Positions 11,223-25,432 of a stretch of 64,000 nucleotides of DNA are shown here, piece by piece. The stretch's first letter is position 1. The number at the start of each line of letters is the position of its first letter. The stretch comes from Ramazzottius varieornatus (lineage: Eukaryota; Tardigrada; Eutardigrada; Parachela; Ramazzottiidae): the NCBI GenBank assembly GCA_001949185.1, contig BDGG01000004.1, forward strand, positions 1,916,278-1,980,277, in the 5' to 3' direction. A model generated the notes under the pieces. The model did not search any database. It had not been told where the DNA came from and worked only from the letters and a program-made list of their open reading frames with translations. Made by a program: the position numbers and the translations under genes.

Positions 11223-11996
11223 TTAATAGCAGTCGAGGCAGTGAAGGAGTTTACGAGATCTAGCTGACCGCCGGACATTGACGGGCAAGCAGAACGCGTT
11301 GGGGTTAACGTTGGGGTTAACCGTGGTCTGGATATCCTTGTTCGGCTAGATCACAGACATGGTGAGCGGCTGAACGGATAGGAGTCTGCCTCCTGAACCT
11401 GCATCAGCGCCAGAATCTAGAACTCTAACCAAAGTGTCGACAGGAAATGGCGCTAAACGCACAGAAACGTCCTGATCAGAATCCAGAAAGAAAACTTTTC
11501 GGTTCACAGAGCGTGCGGCCTGAATCAACGTCTCTTGCAATCAACCAACAGACTAATAGTCTTAGCCATCTGTATGCGTCACCGCCGATACTTTAGGGCA
11601 TTCGCTGTAGAGCTCACAGACTGGCGCAATACGTCATGCTGGGCCAACAAACAGGAAGGTTTATCCAGCCGTGCTCAAGCAAACAACGACGGATGCCAAG
11701 GGCGTCAGAGACATCCAATAGTGTACCGTCAGTGAGGACTGCCAATAGTAAACCCCCTATTTCGCTGTCTGGTTCTGACAATCTGACGTGGCTGAAGTTT
11801 CAAAGTGAAGTGACAGGCTCAGCTATCACAGCATCATCGCTCTCATCGTTCTCCGCCTCCGGTATCTTCCGGCTGTTTTGTAGGATTAGGAAGAAGGATT
11901 GACCCGAATCGGACAGTCGAGAAGCAACGCTTGTGAATTCCTCGGGACAGCTGCGTTCATCGTCTGCTTGCTCATTGCACCTCTAGCAATCCAACC
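11223..11996. promoter_or_regulatory. Shared upstream region of the PIAS-like gene and COPB2
   Basis: 774 bp lie between two divergent start codons, so both promoters and 5' UTRs must be here. A 12-bp unit CGTTGGGGTTAA is repeated in tandem twice (11297-11320). No convincing coding ORF; the short ORFs on both strands lack recognisable content. Confidence 0.5.
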
Positions 11997-14900
11997 ATGG
12001 TAAGAGTTTGATGGTGGAACATCCGGAATGCGCTACATGCTCACCCTTCGTTCTCCATTGCTTCAAATTACTTTTCGTTGTAGCCTCTGCGGTTAGACAT
12101 CAAGCGGAAGCTGTCGTGCCGTTCGGATCGTGTGAAAAGCGTGGACTTGCACTCGACTGAGCCGTGGATGTTGGCCAGTCTGTACAATGGACAAGTCCAC
12201 ATCTGGAACTACGAAACTCAGGTAAGCAACCAGATCTCGCTGTATTGAAAGGTATAGGCCGTATAGAACGCGCTCGGAACTGTGCTGTTATAGGTGATGG
12301 TCAAGACTTTTGAAGTCTGCGATCTACCAGTGCGATGCTCCAAGTTCGTCATCCGCAAAAGCTGGATAGTCACGGGCTCAGACGATATGCAAATCCGAGC
12401 ATATAACTATAACACCCTGGAAAGAGTCCACTCGTTCGAAGCGCATTCCGACTACGTCCGATGCCTCGTCGTCCATCCAACTCAGCCGTATGTTCTGAGT
12501 AGCAGCGGTAAGAGTCGTTCGCGAACTACTGTGTCGATTTTCCCCGCTCAGCGATGGACATTGTGATTTCGAATTCCATTTTTAGATGACATGTCCATCA
12601 AGCTGTGGGACTGGGACAAGAAATGGCAGTGTATCCAAACCTTTGAAGGCCATACTCACTACGTGATGCAAGTTGTTTTCAACCCGAAAGACAACAACAC
12701 CTTTGCCAGTGCCTCGCTCGATCGAACCATAAAGGTAGGGTCTTTTTAATGGATCTTCAGATGCAGTTTCTTGATACGGCGTTATGTTTAGGTGTGGCAA
12801 CTTGGGTCGTCGCAGCCCAACTATACCTTGGAGGGGCATGAAAAGGGAGTGAACACAGTCGACTACTACTATGGTGGAGAGAAACCCTACTTGATCAGTG
12901 GTGCTGACGACCGTCTGGTCAAGATCTGGGATTACCAGGTACGAAAGATGTGCAGTTCGTGTCTTCCAGCATGTCTGCCGAAATACAACTAAAGATGTGG
13001 TTTCAGAACAAAAACTGTGTGCAGACTCTTAGTGGCCATGCGCAAAATATATCCGCCGTCTCGTTCCATCCTGACCTACCCATCATCCTTACCGGTTCCG
13101 AAGACGGTGAGATTTAGTTCCGGTCACTTTAGTTTCTGATGTAGCCGGGTTTGATAGTGATAAATTTGTAGGTACGATTCGGATATGGCATGCGAATACT
13201 TACCGTTTGGAAACCACCCTGAACTACGGGCTGGAACGGGTGTGGGCGATCAACTGCATGAAGGGATCGAACAGCATTGCCATTGGGTATGATGAAGGTA
13301 GCGTGGTCCTGAAGTTGGGTCGCGAGGAGCCAGCCGTGTCCATGGACAACAGTGGCAAGATCATCTGGGCGAAACATTCCGAAATTCAGCAAGCTAATCT
13401 GAAGACTGTTGGCGATGCCGAAATCAAGGACGGTGAAAGACTTCCGTTGACCATCAAGGATATGGGCGGATGTGAGATCTATCCGCAGACCATCGCTCAC
13501 AGTCCAAATGGCCGGTAAGAAATCCCAAGTGCGAATCCTCGAAGTGCGAATAGGAGATAAGCTTTCATGTGAGCAACCTTAAAGCCAAAAGATCGTAAGG
13601 TGGATGTTTTTGTCAGGTTCGTCGTTGTGTGCGGAGATGGCGAGTACATCATCTACACCGCGATGGCACTGCGTAACAAAAGCTTCGGACCCGCACAGGA
13701 GTTCGTTTGGTCTACGGACTCATCGGGCTACGCCATCCGGGAGAGCAACTCTTCGATCAAACTGTTCAAGAACTTCAAGGAAACCAAGTCCTTCAAACCC
13801 GACTTTGGTGCTGATGGTAAGAGTAACCACCTCTGTTGACGCTCTATGTTCGTTATTATAATTTTATCGTAAGCGATTGATACTTTCAGGTATTTTTGGT
13901 GGACCTCTTATTGGCGTCAGATCCGCAAACAGCCTGGCATTTTACGATTGGGAGTCTTTCCAGCTTATTCGTAGGATTGAAATTCAAGCAAAATTGGTAA
14001 GAAAACAAGCGTTCAGTGTTTTGCTGTCATACATACAAACTTCACCGAAAAGGCGAAAACCCTCATAATGGATGAAGATGTCGTCTAAAAACGGTGCCGG
14101 ATGAGTTTCTTGTGTAGGTTTACTGGGCAGACAATGGCGAGCAGCTGGTCATTTCAACCGAAGACAGTTATTTCGTTCTCAAGTACGACGCTAAGGCAGT
14201 TACGGCGTTTGTCGAGCGCGGCGAACCTTTGCCAGAGGAAGGCATCGAAGAAGCGTTTAACGTGGTGGGCGATGTCCAGGAGACTGTCAAAACTGGTTTC
14301 TGGATCGGAGATTGCTTCGTATATTCCAACTCTGTTAACCGACTGAATTATTTCGTCGGTGGAGAGATTGTCACAGTCGCTCATTTGGATAGGTAATCTT
14401 TGAGTGCATTTTAAACCTGAGTCTGGTTACGCCGAAATGAATATTTATCATGGTACTTTTACAGGACAATGTATTTACTGGGATACATTCCGAAGGATAA
14501 CCGAGTTTACTTGGCTGACAAAGACCTCAACGTTACCAGCTACCTTCTTCTCCTCTCAGTCCTTGAGTACCAGACCGCAGTCATGCGGAGAGATTTCCAG
14601 ACCGCCGATCGAGTTCTGCCGAGCGTTCCAAAAGAGCAGCGTACCAGAGTCGCACAGTTCCTGGAGAAACAGGTACATAATTTGAAACCAGGAGTCTTAC
14701 AGCTGTTCGTTGAAAGATTGGCTGTTAACAGCAGGTACTTATTCTACTACTGGTACTTGCAGGGTTTTAAGTCGCAAGCGCTAGCAGTCACTGCTGATCC
14801 GGAACACAAATTTGAGCTTGCACTTCAGCTGAAGGACCTGAAAACTGTGTATGCGTTGGCCAAGGAATCCGAAGTAAGTTCTCCAAGCTTAGTCATCTGC

Positions 14901-16356
14901 GATGTTTTGCATAACTAACGAATTTGCTTCGGTTGCAAAATTGGTGTGGTTTGTATGATTGTAACGTGAACCGACTTGCAGTAATTCAAAACTGCATTTT
15001 TTCTCTGATTTTCCTGATTAAGCCCACTCCTCGTTTTAGTCTGTGACGAAATGGAAACAGTTGGGAGCGCTAGCGTTGAAAACGTCGGACTTCAAGCTAG
15101 CAGAAGAATGCATGATTCAGGCGGAAGACTACATGGGTCTTTTGTTGTTGGCCAACTGCAGCGGTAATCGTGATTTGATGAAGCGCTTGGCTAGAATGGC
15201 AGAAGATAAGCAGCGCTTCAACGTGGCTTTCACAGCCAACTGGAGTTTGGGAAAGTGAGAAAAATCTCCTTATCAGTTCAGTGGCCTTGTTGTACATGTG
15301 CTGTGCTCCTCTCTGTTGTAGATTAGAGAACTGTTTAGACATTCTCATCAAGTCCGATCGCCTCCCAGAAGCAGCCATTTTTGCCAGAACGCACCTCCCA
15401 AGTCACGTAGGCCGTGTCCTACTCACATGGAAGGAAAAAATGAGCCGAACGAACGTCAAAGCTGCCCAGGCTCTAGCTGATCCTGTACAATACCCCAACC
15501 TATTTCCTGGTTTCGAACAAGCTCTTCATGCTGAACAGTTCTTCAGACAAGAAAGAAGTCAGCTGACTCCTGCCAGCATGTATTCCCAGATACCGGTAAA
15601 TATTAACATAAGACAAGACAAACAACTAGAAATTACTAAAAGCGTACCATTCTTTCAAGCACGTGCATACAGGAACTTGTCATCATGGCCGTCTATGCAG
15701 GTGTATGAAATGGCTCAGTCGAATTCGCATGGATTGTCAAAAGGCTTGACAAAAGCCATACCCCGTGTTAGGGCGCGCCTGTCATATATAGCAAAAACTA
15801 TACGTTCCGTGTATGCAGGTTCATGAAATATTGTTCTGCTTTTCTGCCGATTTGCATTGGCTATTTGGCTGCATGTACTTCGGAATTATGATCACTCTAA
15901 TAGGGGAATCTAATTGCAGAGACCTGACGATAGGCACCTGATTGAAGAAACGCAGGATGCCGAAAGTAGCGGTCAGTTTCACTATTCACCGGAAGCGCCA
16001 CCTACGAAAGCCGACGAGATGGATGCTGCAGGTAGAAGGTCTGTCAGATCGGAAGATAGTTCTGAGACGGAGCGCGCAACTTCCAGGCCGAAACCTTACG
16101 AGAACGGGGAGACTCCGACAGTCATCCGTGATGCACCGCCTTTACTCAACTCACAAGCCCATCAGCCCGCCCACAACGGAACAGACACGGATGATATCGA
16201 CCAGCTGCAAGAAGAGCTGGACGACCTGGACTTCAATGGCGTGGACGGGCATGTGAGAAAGGAAAATTTCGTTTGCCTTTTTACGTATTGAATATTGATT
16301 TCAGTGAGAACCATCTTTTGCAGGATCTGCAGGAGGACGACGGCAGCCTTATCTAA
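11997..16356 (+). CDS. COPB2: Coatomer subunit beta' (COPI coat)
   Basis: Beta-prime-COP, part of the COPI cage that drives Golgi-to-ER retrograde transport and binds dilysine cargo through its WD40 propeller. Sixteen coding exons: the first holds only the ATG (11997-11999), followed by 12084-12221, 12294-12507, 12586-12734, 12792-12938, 13007-13106, 13172-13514, 13617-13816, 13890-13996, 14118-14392, 14465-14672, 14763-14873, 15040-15254, 15322-15595, 15920-16252 and 16324-16356. These sum to 949 residues, against about 906 in human. The start [20 protein letters not shown] is diagnostic. WD repeats are visible as VKIWDYQ, IKLWDWD and TIRIWHAN. The C-terminal alpha-solenoid follows ([40 protein letters not shown]). 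The end is acidic ([20 protein letters not shown]). Last intron choice is inferred; reading through 16252 would give a slightly different tail. Confidence 0.96.
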
Positions 16357-16581
16357 TCGCTTTCTCATTTTATTACCGGTACATCCCAGCTACACTCGTT
16401 TTTTACAATCAAGATATTTTATTCTGCGATTCGTAAGGGATAGAGATAATACGAAAACGGTAAGACGGTTGGCTTTATGCTTCGTGAGTAATTTTCCTGT
16501 TTGAAACATTCTTATGCACGAAGCAGACTGGTATCAGTAGTAAGAATAGCGCTTGAGTTTCAAAATCGAAATCCTTTCTAT

Positions 16582-18033
16582 TTAGTGGAATTCAGGCTTG
16601 GGGATTCCGAACTGATCGTAGAAGTATCCACGAAGCGTCGACTGGCTGAAGGGGAACGGGCTGCTGTTCGAGCTAGACGTTAGGTTATGGGTATAGTTCT
16701 TCCACGGAGAGGGCGAACCGAGGTCGCCAAGCGATCCGTTGACGTGGTACGTGTGGGAGCCACACTGTGGGACGAAAGCACTGCAGGCGGAAGAATGCGG
16801 AAGTCCGACCTACAGACAACAAGGATGTTTCTCGAGTGTTCGTACGAATACAAACAGGAGTAGGGAGATCTCTCCGGATTAGATAAAAAAACCCTCCAGG
16901 CCAAAATATATCCAGGCGGTCGAACAATATGTTAGTACATTCGTAGCTGACTGTATTCAGTTTTCTATCAGATTTAAAGTAGCCAAAGTTTTTTTTCTAA
17001 AGATGTACTTCAGGCAAAAACCCACCTTGAATAACGGAGTTGAAACTTGAGCCAGTTTTTGACATTGTTGATGGATGTAGGATGCGTAATTGGCTTGGTT
17101 GAACTGCATGGCCTGATCAATGCCCAGGTTCAACGAGTGCGGCGGGGAATGCGCGGGAAGTGTGCCGAACATGGATTTCGCGGAGAAGACCTCGTTGTAA
17201 GGACCCAGGGTGCGTTGTCCTGACCCGCCTGAATAAAACGCGCGCTTCATGCGACGACGGCGCTGATAATTGCCGTCTTTGTACATATCCAAACAGCTAC
17301 TGTCCACTGCCCAGTAACACCCTAAAAAGCGGTACAGTAAAGATCCAAAACTCTTAACAACAAACTGCGGACTAGCATCTCTATTTTTTGAGTTTTCCAT
17401 TAAAGGACTTGGCTAAACCATCAAAGCTGAACAACCAAGCTCTAACAGAAACCGACCTTTCCGTTCTCCCATTCCAGGGTCGCGCGGTAGCTTGATGAAG
17501 CAATCGTTTAGGCTAAGGTTGTGACGGATGCTGTTCTGCCAGCCCTTCTTGTTCTTCAGGAAGTACGGATAGTTCTTCACGATGTAAGCATAAATGTCAC
17601 ACAGCGGCAGTTTCTTCTCCGGCGACTCCTGGATGGCCTTGAAGATGAGCGCCACATAGCTCAAAGGAGGGCGCTTCGAGTCCTCGGATTGGTCTTCGGA
17701 TACCTTGTCTTCCGTATCCGCCTCTTGGTCATCTGGCTGGGTCTCCATTTGATGGCTCGTGAACGATGAACTGGAAGGGCGTTGAGATCCGAAACGATTA
17801 ATTTGAGGAGTTTGGTGGATGACGGTCTCGTGCTGTTGCGATGAAAGATAATTACCATCTTGTGGGGAGTAATGTATTTCTTGTTGCAGTTGTGGTAAGG
17901 AATTTGGCGAGTAGTCGGCAAAGGTCTGGTACTCAGCGGGAAGATGCTCAAGTGCGCCAGAATGATTACCTCTCAGATTCAACTCAGGTTTCACGAAGGG
18001 AAAGCTTCTCTCTACTTCCGCTAATTTGTCCAT
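16582..18033 (-). CDS. FOXL2: Forkhead transcription factor, FoxL2-like
   Basis: Nuclear winged-helix regulator. Exons 17457-18033, 17026-17321 and 16582-16809 give 366 residues in frame. The last exon has no ATG and ends [15 protein letters not shown]. The forkhead domain starts near residue 120 ([20 protein letters not shown]), continues through [20 protein letters not shown] and ends [13 protein letters not shown]. The run RRRRRMKR/RRRRMKR straight after the second wing is characteristic of FoxL2. Flanks are Gln/Ser-rich and acidic ([20 protein letters not shown]). An intron splits the domain at GERKG, and the residue after that glycine is Cys rather than the usual Asn (GCYW). Divergently arranged with the SLC35E gene, 1.27 kb away. 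FoxL1 or another small Fox class cannot be fully excluded without a tree. Confidence 0.85.
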
Positions 18034-19302
18034 GTTCAGTTCACGGACCAGAAGGAATAAGGAATGTTAAAGTAGAGAACAGACGGCGAATATTCCGGGT
18101 CTTTTGTTTCTAAAACAGCAAAAGAATATTTTGGAAACGACTGAAGTAAGAAAACACTAATAACTTCACGATATGAAACGCAACTGAAGTGGAACTCGAA
18201 CGATTACTATCATGCATATTTTCGTAGCGATGAGATGGGTTAGCGCGCTTACTAAGACCAGGGAAAATACGCAAGATAGGGTTTGAGTTAGATTATGGAA
18301 AGCAAAAGATGAAAACAATGCAGCCTGAGATAACACAAGCAGGATCGTTTTGCTTGGTACGACCGCGAAGTATTAACGTTGGTATTTGGGTTGCTGATCA
18401 TTTGACGACCACCGGGGTCCCGATAAGAGTTAGTGTACAAAACCATGTCGTGTATGCGGGACTGTCGTACAGTTTTTTGTCACGGTTGTTTGAGCATCGA
18501 AGTATGGTCGGGGAGGTCATGCTAAATTTTCCCACACAGGGCGAGCCTTCTAATCTTCGGAAAATTCAGGAGACCGCTGGTCTCTGCGCATTCATTAAGT
18601 GCTATTTTTTTATGGGAAAGTTGTGCGGCGAAAAGTTTTCCTCGAAATGAAATCAATGTCGGAGTGCATATTACAGTTAATTACACTGGGGTCTTTCGCC
18701 GGGACGTTTTGGTCTGGTGTCAGCCGGCAGGTGATTGCGACGGATTAATTAACCTGAACATAGCAATCATGTTGACGTGTGATGTCAACTGAGAAGGCAA
18801 CAGGTGTATACTTCACACCCAAGATTGTTTACACAGCAATGTTATGTCATACGCATGCGCTGATTGCACGGAATGCACTTCCATATGCATAATTAGAGAA
18901 TTCTGTCTTATATTTCTGCTCTAGAGCTTCCTCTGCATAATTATCTTCGTTTGTTTTCCTGAATCCCGATTTTCTGAAGTTGGCAGAGCTGAGGTAGAGG
19001 GATACGTTTCGGTGAGCTAAGATGTGAGGAATGTGAGGCGCTCGTTGTAAGAAACGGCGGTGAAGCTGTATCGCATGCAGAGAGATTTGGTCAATGGCCA
19101 CGTTGACGACTTCGTTGCGTTCCTAATCTTCTGAACTTCGCAGGTAAGTTTACTTCGTATTCGAGTCTTCCTTTAGTACGTCCTGAGAACGGGTCTGCAT
19201 GCATATGCGTGTGCTGCAGCTGATGGTTTTACACCTACATGTTGGATTTGCGTGTCGCTTTGCAGAGTCTGACAACGACGTACGTCGAATTGTTGCGAAT
19301 GG
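18034..19302. promoter_or_regulatory. Divergent intergenic region between the Fox gene and the SLC35E gene
   Basis: 1.27 kb that must contain both promoters. Short ORFs such as 18309-18650 (+) show no recognisable content. No repeat or RNA gene seen. Confidence 0.4.
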
Positions 19303-20739
<1,437 letters not shown>

Positions 20740-20845
20740 CTTTTCATGAAAACTACTGAGAAAATGAGCCTTTGTGTCTCTTGTCAAACTTCATCACAAT
20801 ACCCAAATCAAAATTATTCGTACATGTAAAATCCAAGAAGAGAAT

Positions 20846-23800
20846 CTAAGTCTTGATTCTTTCATAGAGATACAGGTATCCTAAGGTAATCGGAGGCTTT
20901 TCGGACAAGGCAACTTTCTCATCATTGAAGATCACCCAGCGATCGTCCTTCAGGATGTGGCACACGTAGTGACCACTGGCGGTTGATGAGCCCATGTGAC
21001 TGATGAACGCGCGAAGACGATACACTGCCAACAACAGAGGGTTTTCGCAGAAGGTCCTTAGACCACAAGAGCCCTACCAAACTTACCTCCAGGTCCATCC
21101 CGAACAACTGATGCATTCTCCGTAGAATTCGCTGCGGCGACCGAAGCTGGCTGCGCGGGAGCATCTTCAGGATCATCTGCGTGGTTGAAAATCCAGTCAA
21201 TCGCTCGTTCCACGTTATTGTCCTGAAACCATCAAACCAGATAGGACTCGAATTCTGTATCTATCCCTTCCTCCTTTAGGAGATGTGGTTTTATGTGTTC
21301 CGAAAAGCCAGGATGTCCTACCGTGCTCTGAAGCGCTTTGACAGCTTGTGCTCTGGTAAATCCCATGCTCGTTATTCCTGCTATGTTGTCTTCAGAAGGA
21401 ACTATTTCTTTCTTGGCGCTTCCGCTGCCGGGTACGACGAAGGGGGTATCAAAGTCTGTTAAAAAGAACAAAGTTAAAAAACCAGTCCCATCAGAAGGAT
21501 TTTTCGTGAACTCACCAGGGTCTCCCATATGCTCTACTATCCAGTTCATCGCGTTTTCCACACTGGTGCTACCCGTACTGTACGCTGCTCTCAAACATCC
21601 CTCACGAGAAAAGCCCATTTCCATCAGTTGTTGTACGAGAGACTCATCAACTAAACGCCCATAGGTTAGCCAAACTGTCCCGCAGAAAGTTGAGAAATTT
21701 CTCCCAACTTACTATGAACGACAGGTGCGGCAGTCCGCGCGTCGTCTTCCGGTAACAACTCCTCGTCTGGTTTCTTACCGTAGGCGCGAAGGAATCCAAT
21801 GTCCAAACTGAGCGGCATGTCCACAGCCACATCTGTAAAGCGGGATTGGTTAAGATTATACGCTAGCAGACTCAAGTCAAAATTCAGTTAACTACATGCG
21901 AACCAAGTTTCTTTGGTGTCCAATCAGAGCTCAGCGTAAACTTCTTCAAACGGATCAATAAATGATCTGGAAAAGTGGCAAACCGGGTCGACCTGAAAAA
22001 CGAAGAGGAAAGCTGCGTAAATGCGGTAACAAAACCTACTGTACCAAGAGCGAACAAGATAATACTGACTGAGATTTATTCACATACTTTGTTGCTCTGG
22101 TCTTCGCTTGGAAGGCACTGCTGTAAAAATCGTCCACGTCTTCGGTAGCGGCGAAAGCTTGAATACAGCTGTTGAAGCTGATTAGTGGTCGTACTAGTTC
22201 CACCGAGCTGGACTTTTCACCTGCTGCCGTGGCAGCCGCTTTCTTCTCTTCGTAAGCAGCAATCTCGTGCTTATTCATAGCTGCTTCCACCGGGATCGGT
22301 ACGGACCATACGTAGTCCGGGTTAGACTTATAGCGCACTTTTCCGCTCTGTCCGCACTGCAGTCGTTCTTCCACTTTGAACCGGAATGAGTCAGCTGGTG
22401 AAGGCGAATTCCGATTGTTGCGCTAGAGAACAATTACGGCATCAAAACCGAAGCGGAACATCATTTTGACTCAGAAAAAGCTTCGACTAACAACCATGTT
22501 ATACAGTTGTACCTCAACTAACGTCATCAGATGCGAAAAGAACTCTTCCGCGTCCTGTTGACGCTTTGTGCTGAACTCAGGATGGCCCTTGCCGACTAGT
22601 GATTTAAACATGAACGGTCTGATTCCTTCGGGAGGAGGTACCTGAAATATAAACCCTTTGGTCAATTCTTGCATGGAAATATTCGGAGAACCAAACCAGC
22701 CTGTCATTGGACTAATACATGAAAGTAAGGGCTGTAAGGTTACGTACATCGCGGTTCTCCGCTTGACTTGCTTCAACAACCGGCTTCGAATGCTGACCAG
22801 ACCATAGTCCGACCGCGATCTTCGCCCTAGAACAAACCATAATAGAGTTAGAAGCATAGTCTAGGTCTAACGAGGACATCAGAACCTACATTTGGGTGTT
22901 GAAGTCTTCGGGAGGTGGAACCGTCAGTCGTTTGCTGTAAATGTCCTCTGCACCGTAGAAATACCTTCAAAGTACCACGCTTATTGTTTGCTGGATGTGT
23001 CTTCAAATAGTTTTAATACACCGAAATTCTTCATTGGACTGTGAACAATCGACGTACTTCTGTTTGACATCGTGCAGCACGAACAGAACTTGTATGACAG
23101 AGTTCATGTAGCAGCTGTTGCCCAGGTTGATTATCCCAGTGTATCCTGGTCCGTACAGTGGCTGAAGCTCCGAATTGCTCTCCTGCATGACTGACCATTC
23201 GTCGTACCGTTGGTTGAGATCTAGCTCCAGCTCGGCCATATTTTTCTCAGTCTGCACGACAAATCGCCAAAAAGTCAACCAATATAACCGGTTCATATTC
23301 GAGCATGGCACTACAAGGCTTCTGGCTTGCGGACCTTCTCCATTTGTTGCACGTTGATGCCAAAATGCGCCAGATGTTCTGACAGCAGCGGATCAAGCAC
23401 CATGTCGTCCTCATCGTACGAGTACACGTCTATTAAAGAAGCATCAAATTATCATCGTGCGGACACTCGCGTTCTAGGACCTACGCTAGACCAGCATGAC
23501 AATGCACGTACCTCCTCCTGTAGGTGTGATTGTTCCCAACTTGACCGCGAGCGGGTATTTTGTGTTGTTGTAGTGGTCAATGGCGTGATTATTCCCACCA
23601 GTCCCATCGAAAAACTTCCGTCCACACAAAATCTTTCCGTCAGTGAGATTCATCCACAAGTTGTCTTTCAAGTCACACTGATCGCATCTCCAACCGGAAG
23701 TCGGAATTTTGGTTCCGTTATCCAGTTGCAGCAGTTCGTAAGCATACCTAGCGATATATCAGAGTCATTCCGGCAGTACAAGTGGAATACAGTATCGTCA

Positions 23801-24724
23801 GCATAAAATTCAGTTCGAGTCCGAGAAAGACAATACCAACGTACTTGCTCACTATGCGCTGTTCTCCATCCCAAGGCTGCAACTCTTCGACTTTCCGTGC
23901 AGAATCACTCGTCTGGATGGCTGTCACACATTGGAGAACCTGTATCAGTGCAGACCTGTTGTAGCGCACGGGAGCCCCTGAATTGTCGGTCAGACTAGGG
24001 ACAATAGGACGGTTTCACGCCGCTAAGACGTACCTTGGCCGGAAGTGTTTCCTTTGGAAGCGTAATCGACTGGAAATCCGGCAAAATAACAACAGAGTAC
24101 CGCTCTTCGATGTCGTACTTTGGCTCGTTCAAGTTAAATCCACCTTCCAGACCTGGTCACGAAACACATTCATATTAGCTAGAGATTCGAAAAGAAAGAC
24201 TCGCTTTCCTGTGTTCCAATAGCGTTCCAGGATCTATAGTATGTACCAATTGCTAATCTTTTGGGCTGCTGATTTCCGTCCGCATCGTGCTTCTTCTGTG
24301 CAACCTGCGATATAAAGCGGAAGTCAGGACGGGCTACCTGACTGCTATAGAATTCAAAGTCGAAAGTAAGAAAGAAAATGTCTACCGGAACGTTACGCAC
24401 AGGCTTCTTTATCCGTCTAATATGCAGGAACACGGCGTTCTCCGTTTTAGCGAAATGCTTCTCGACATGTTGTCGTCCAAAGCCCAGAAACGTGTTCAAG
24501 CAAACGAAGAGACCTGTTTCCGATTCCTGAAACACACAACATTTGGCCAGATGTGACAGAACATGGAGTGTGCGTTGCTGTGCTGTGCCTACCGGTGAGT
24601 CGAATGAGTAAACACATTCATCCTTATAGATCTTGTCGTTTGGACCGGGAACACGAATGCTAGGCAGATGTCGTTCCAGCGCCAAAACCGAGCCTTCCGT
24701 ATCACCAGACTTTTGTGACAACAT
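20846..24724 (-). CDS. USP5: Ubiquitin carboxyl-terminal hydrolase 5 (isopeptidase T)
   Basis: Cytosolic deubiquitinase that disassembles unanchored polyubiquitin chains. Start ATG at 24724 begins [12 protein letters not shown] and leads into the conserved [21 protein letters not shown]-terminal exons read 24593-24724, 24401-24526, 24247-24304, 24030-24152 and 23845-23977. Then the ZnF-UBP ([35 protein letters not shown]), the catalytic Cys box ([19 protein letters not shown]), [20 protein letters not shown], two UBA domains ([30 protein letters not shown]), and the catalytic His box ([15 protein letters not shown]) near the C-terminus. Domain order matches USP5/USP13. The GLGNSC-type Cys and the GHY His are present, so the enzyme should be active. 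The stop is at 20846-20848. The donor after LPAKV (GTCTTA) is a weak site chosen to keep frame. Confidence 0.95.
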
Positions 24725-25432
24725 CGTTTCCCCAGCCCGGAAGTGAATTTGGCAGTCGAATGCAGCTTATGCTTCCCAGATCGAATCAGCTTTCGAACAG
24801 AACAGGAAGAAAGATTTGAAACCTTTTCGCAGCCTTTTTTAGGGATTTGCGAACAGCGGTGGACGGATGATTTTCTCAGCCTAAAATCAAAACTTTCGCA
24901 TCTGGCGCATACGACCTGGCCCCCATCTAAATGCAACGGGAGATTGATTATCTGAAGAAATTCATTTCGGACTGGGTGATTTGGTCAAAATGTTCAGGAA
25001 TAGATTTTTTCATCTGGGGCAGTTAGGAGTGAGTTATAACGGCTGATGCAGCCTTGTGTAGCACTCATCGGAGTATCTCATGGTGCGAAGCTCATGGGTG
25101 GCAGATGAACATTAAGCGAGATATCACTTCGGCAGATGAGGGTCCAACGTGATGAATGAAGGGATATGTTACACCACCACCTAAACATTCCAGTCTTATT
25201 TCCACTGCCAACAATAGTCCTCCTCACGACGAGCTGTTTAAGTCGTTAGCGGCTGATTTAAAATTTAAGTTTCATGATCACCTGAAAGTGATCGTTAGTG
25301 ACACAAAACTCAGTTTTCTCAAACTTCGGATTACGAAGCCTCCGCTCTACTCTAACTTTCGTGAAATGTATCTTTTCTATTCTGTTTCTCATTGCTGTAC
25401 ACTTTCGATTTTTACCCTATTTCGACCTTGTA
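24725..25432. other. USP5 upstream flank and Harbinger 5' flank
   Basis: About 700 bp holding the USP5 promoter side and the left flank of the Harbinger element. I looked for a terminal inverted repeat matching the other side of the element and did not find one by eye. ORFs here are not recognisable. Confidence 0.35.
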
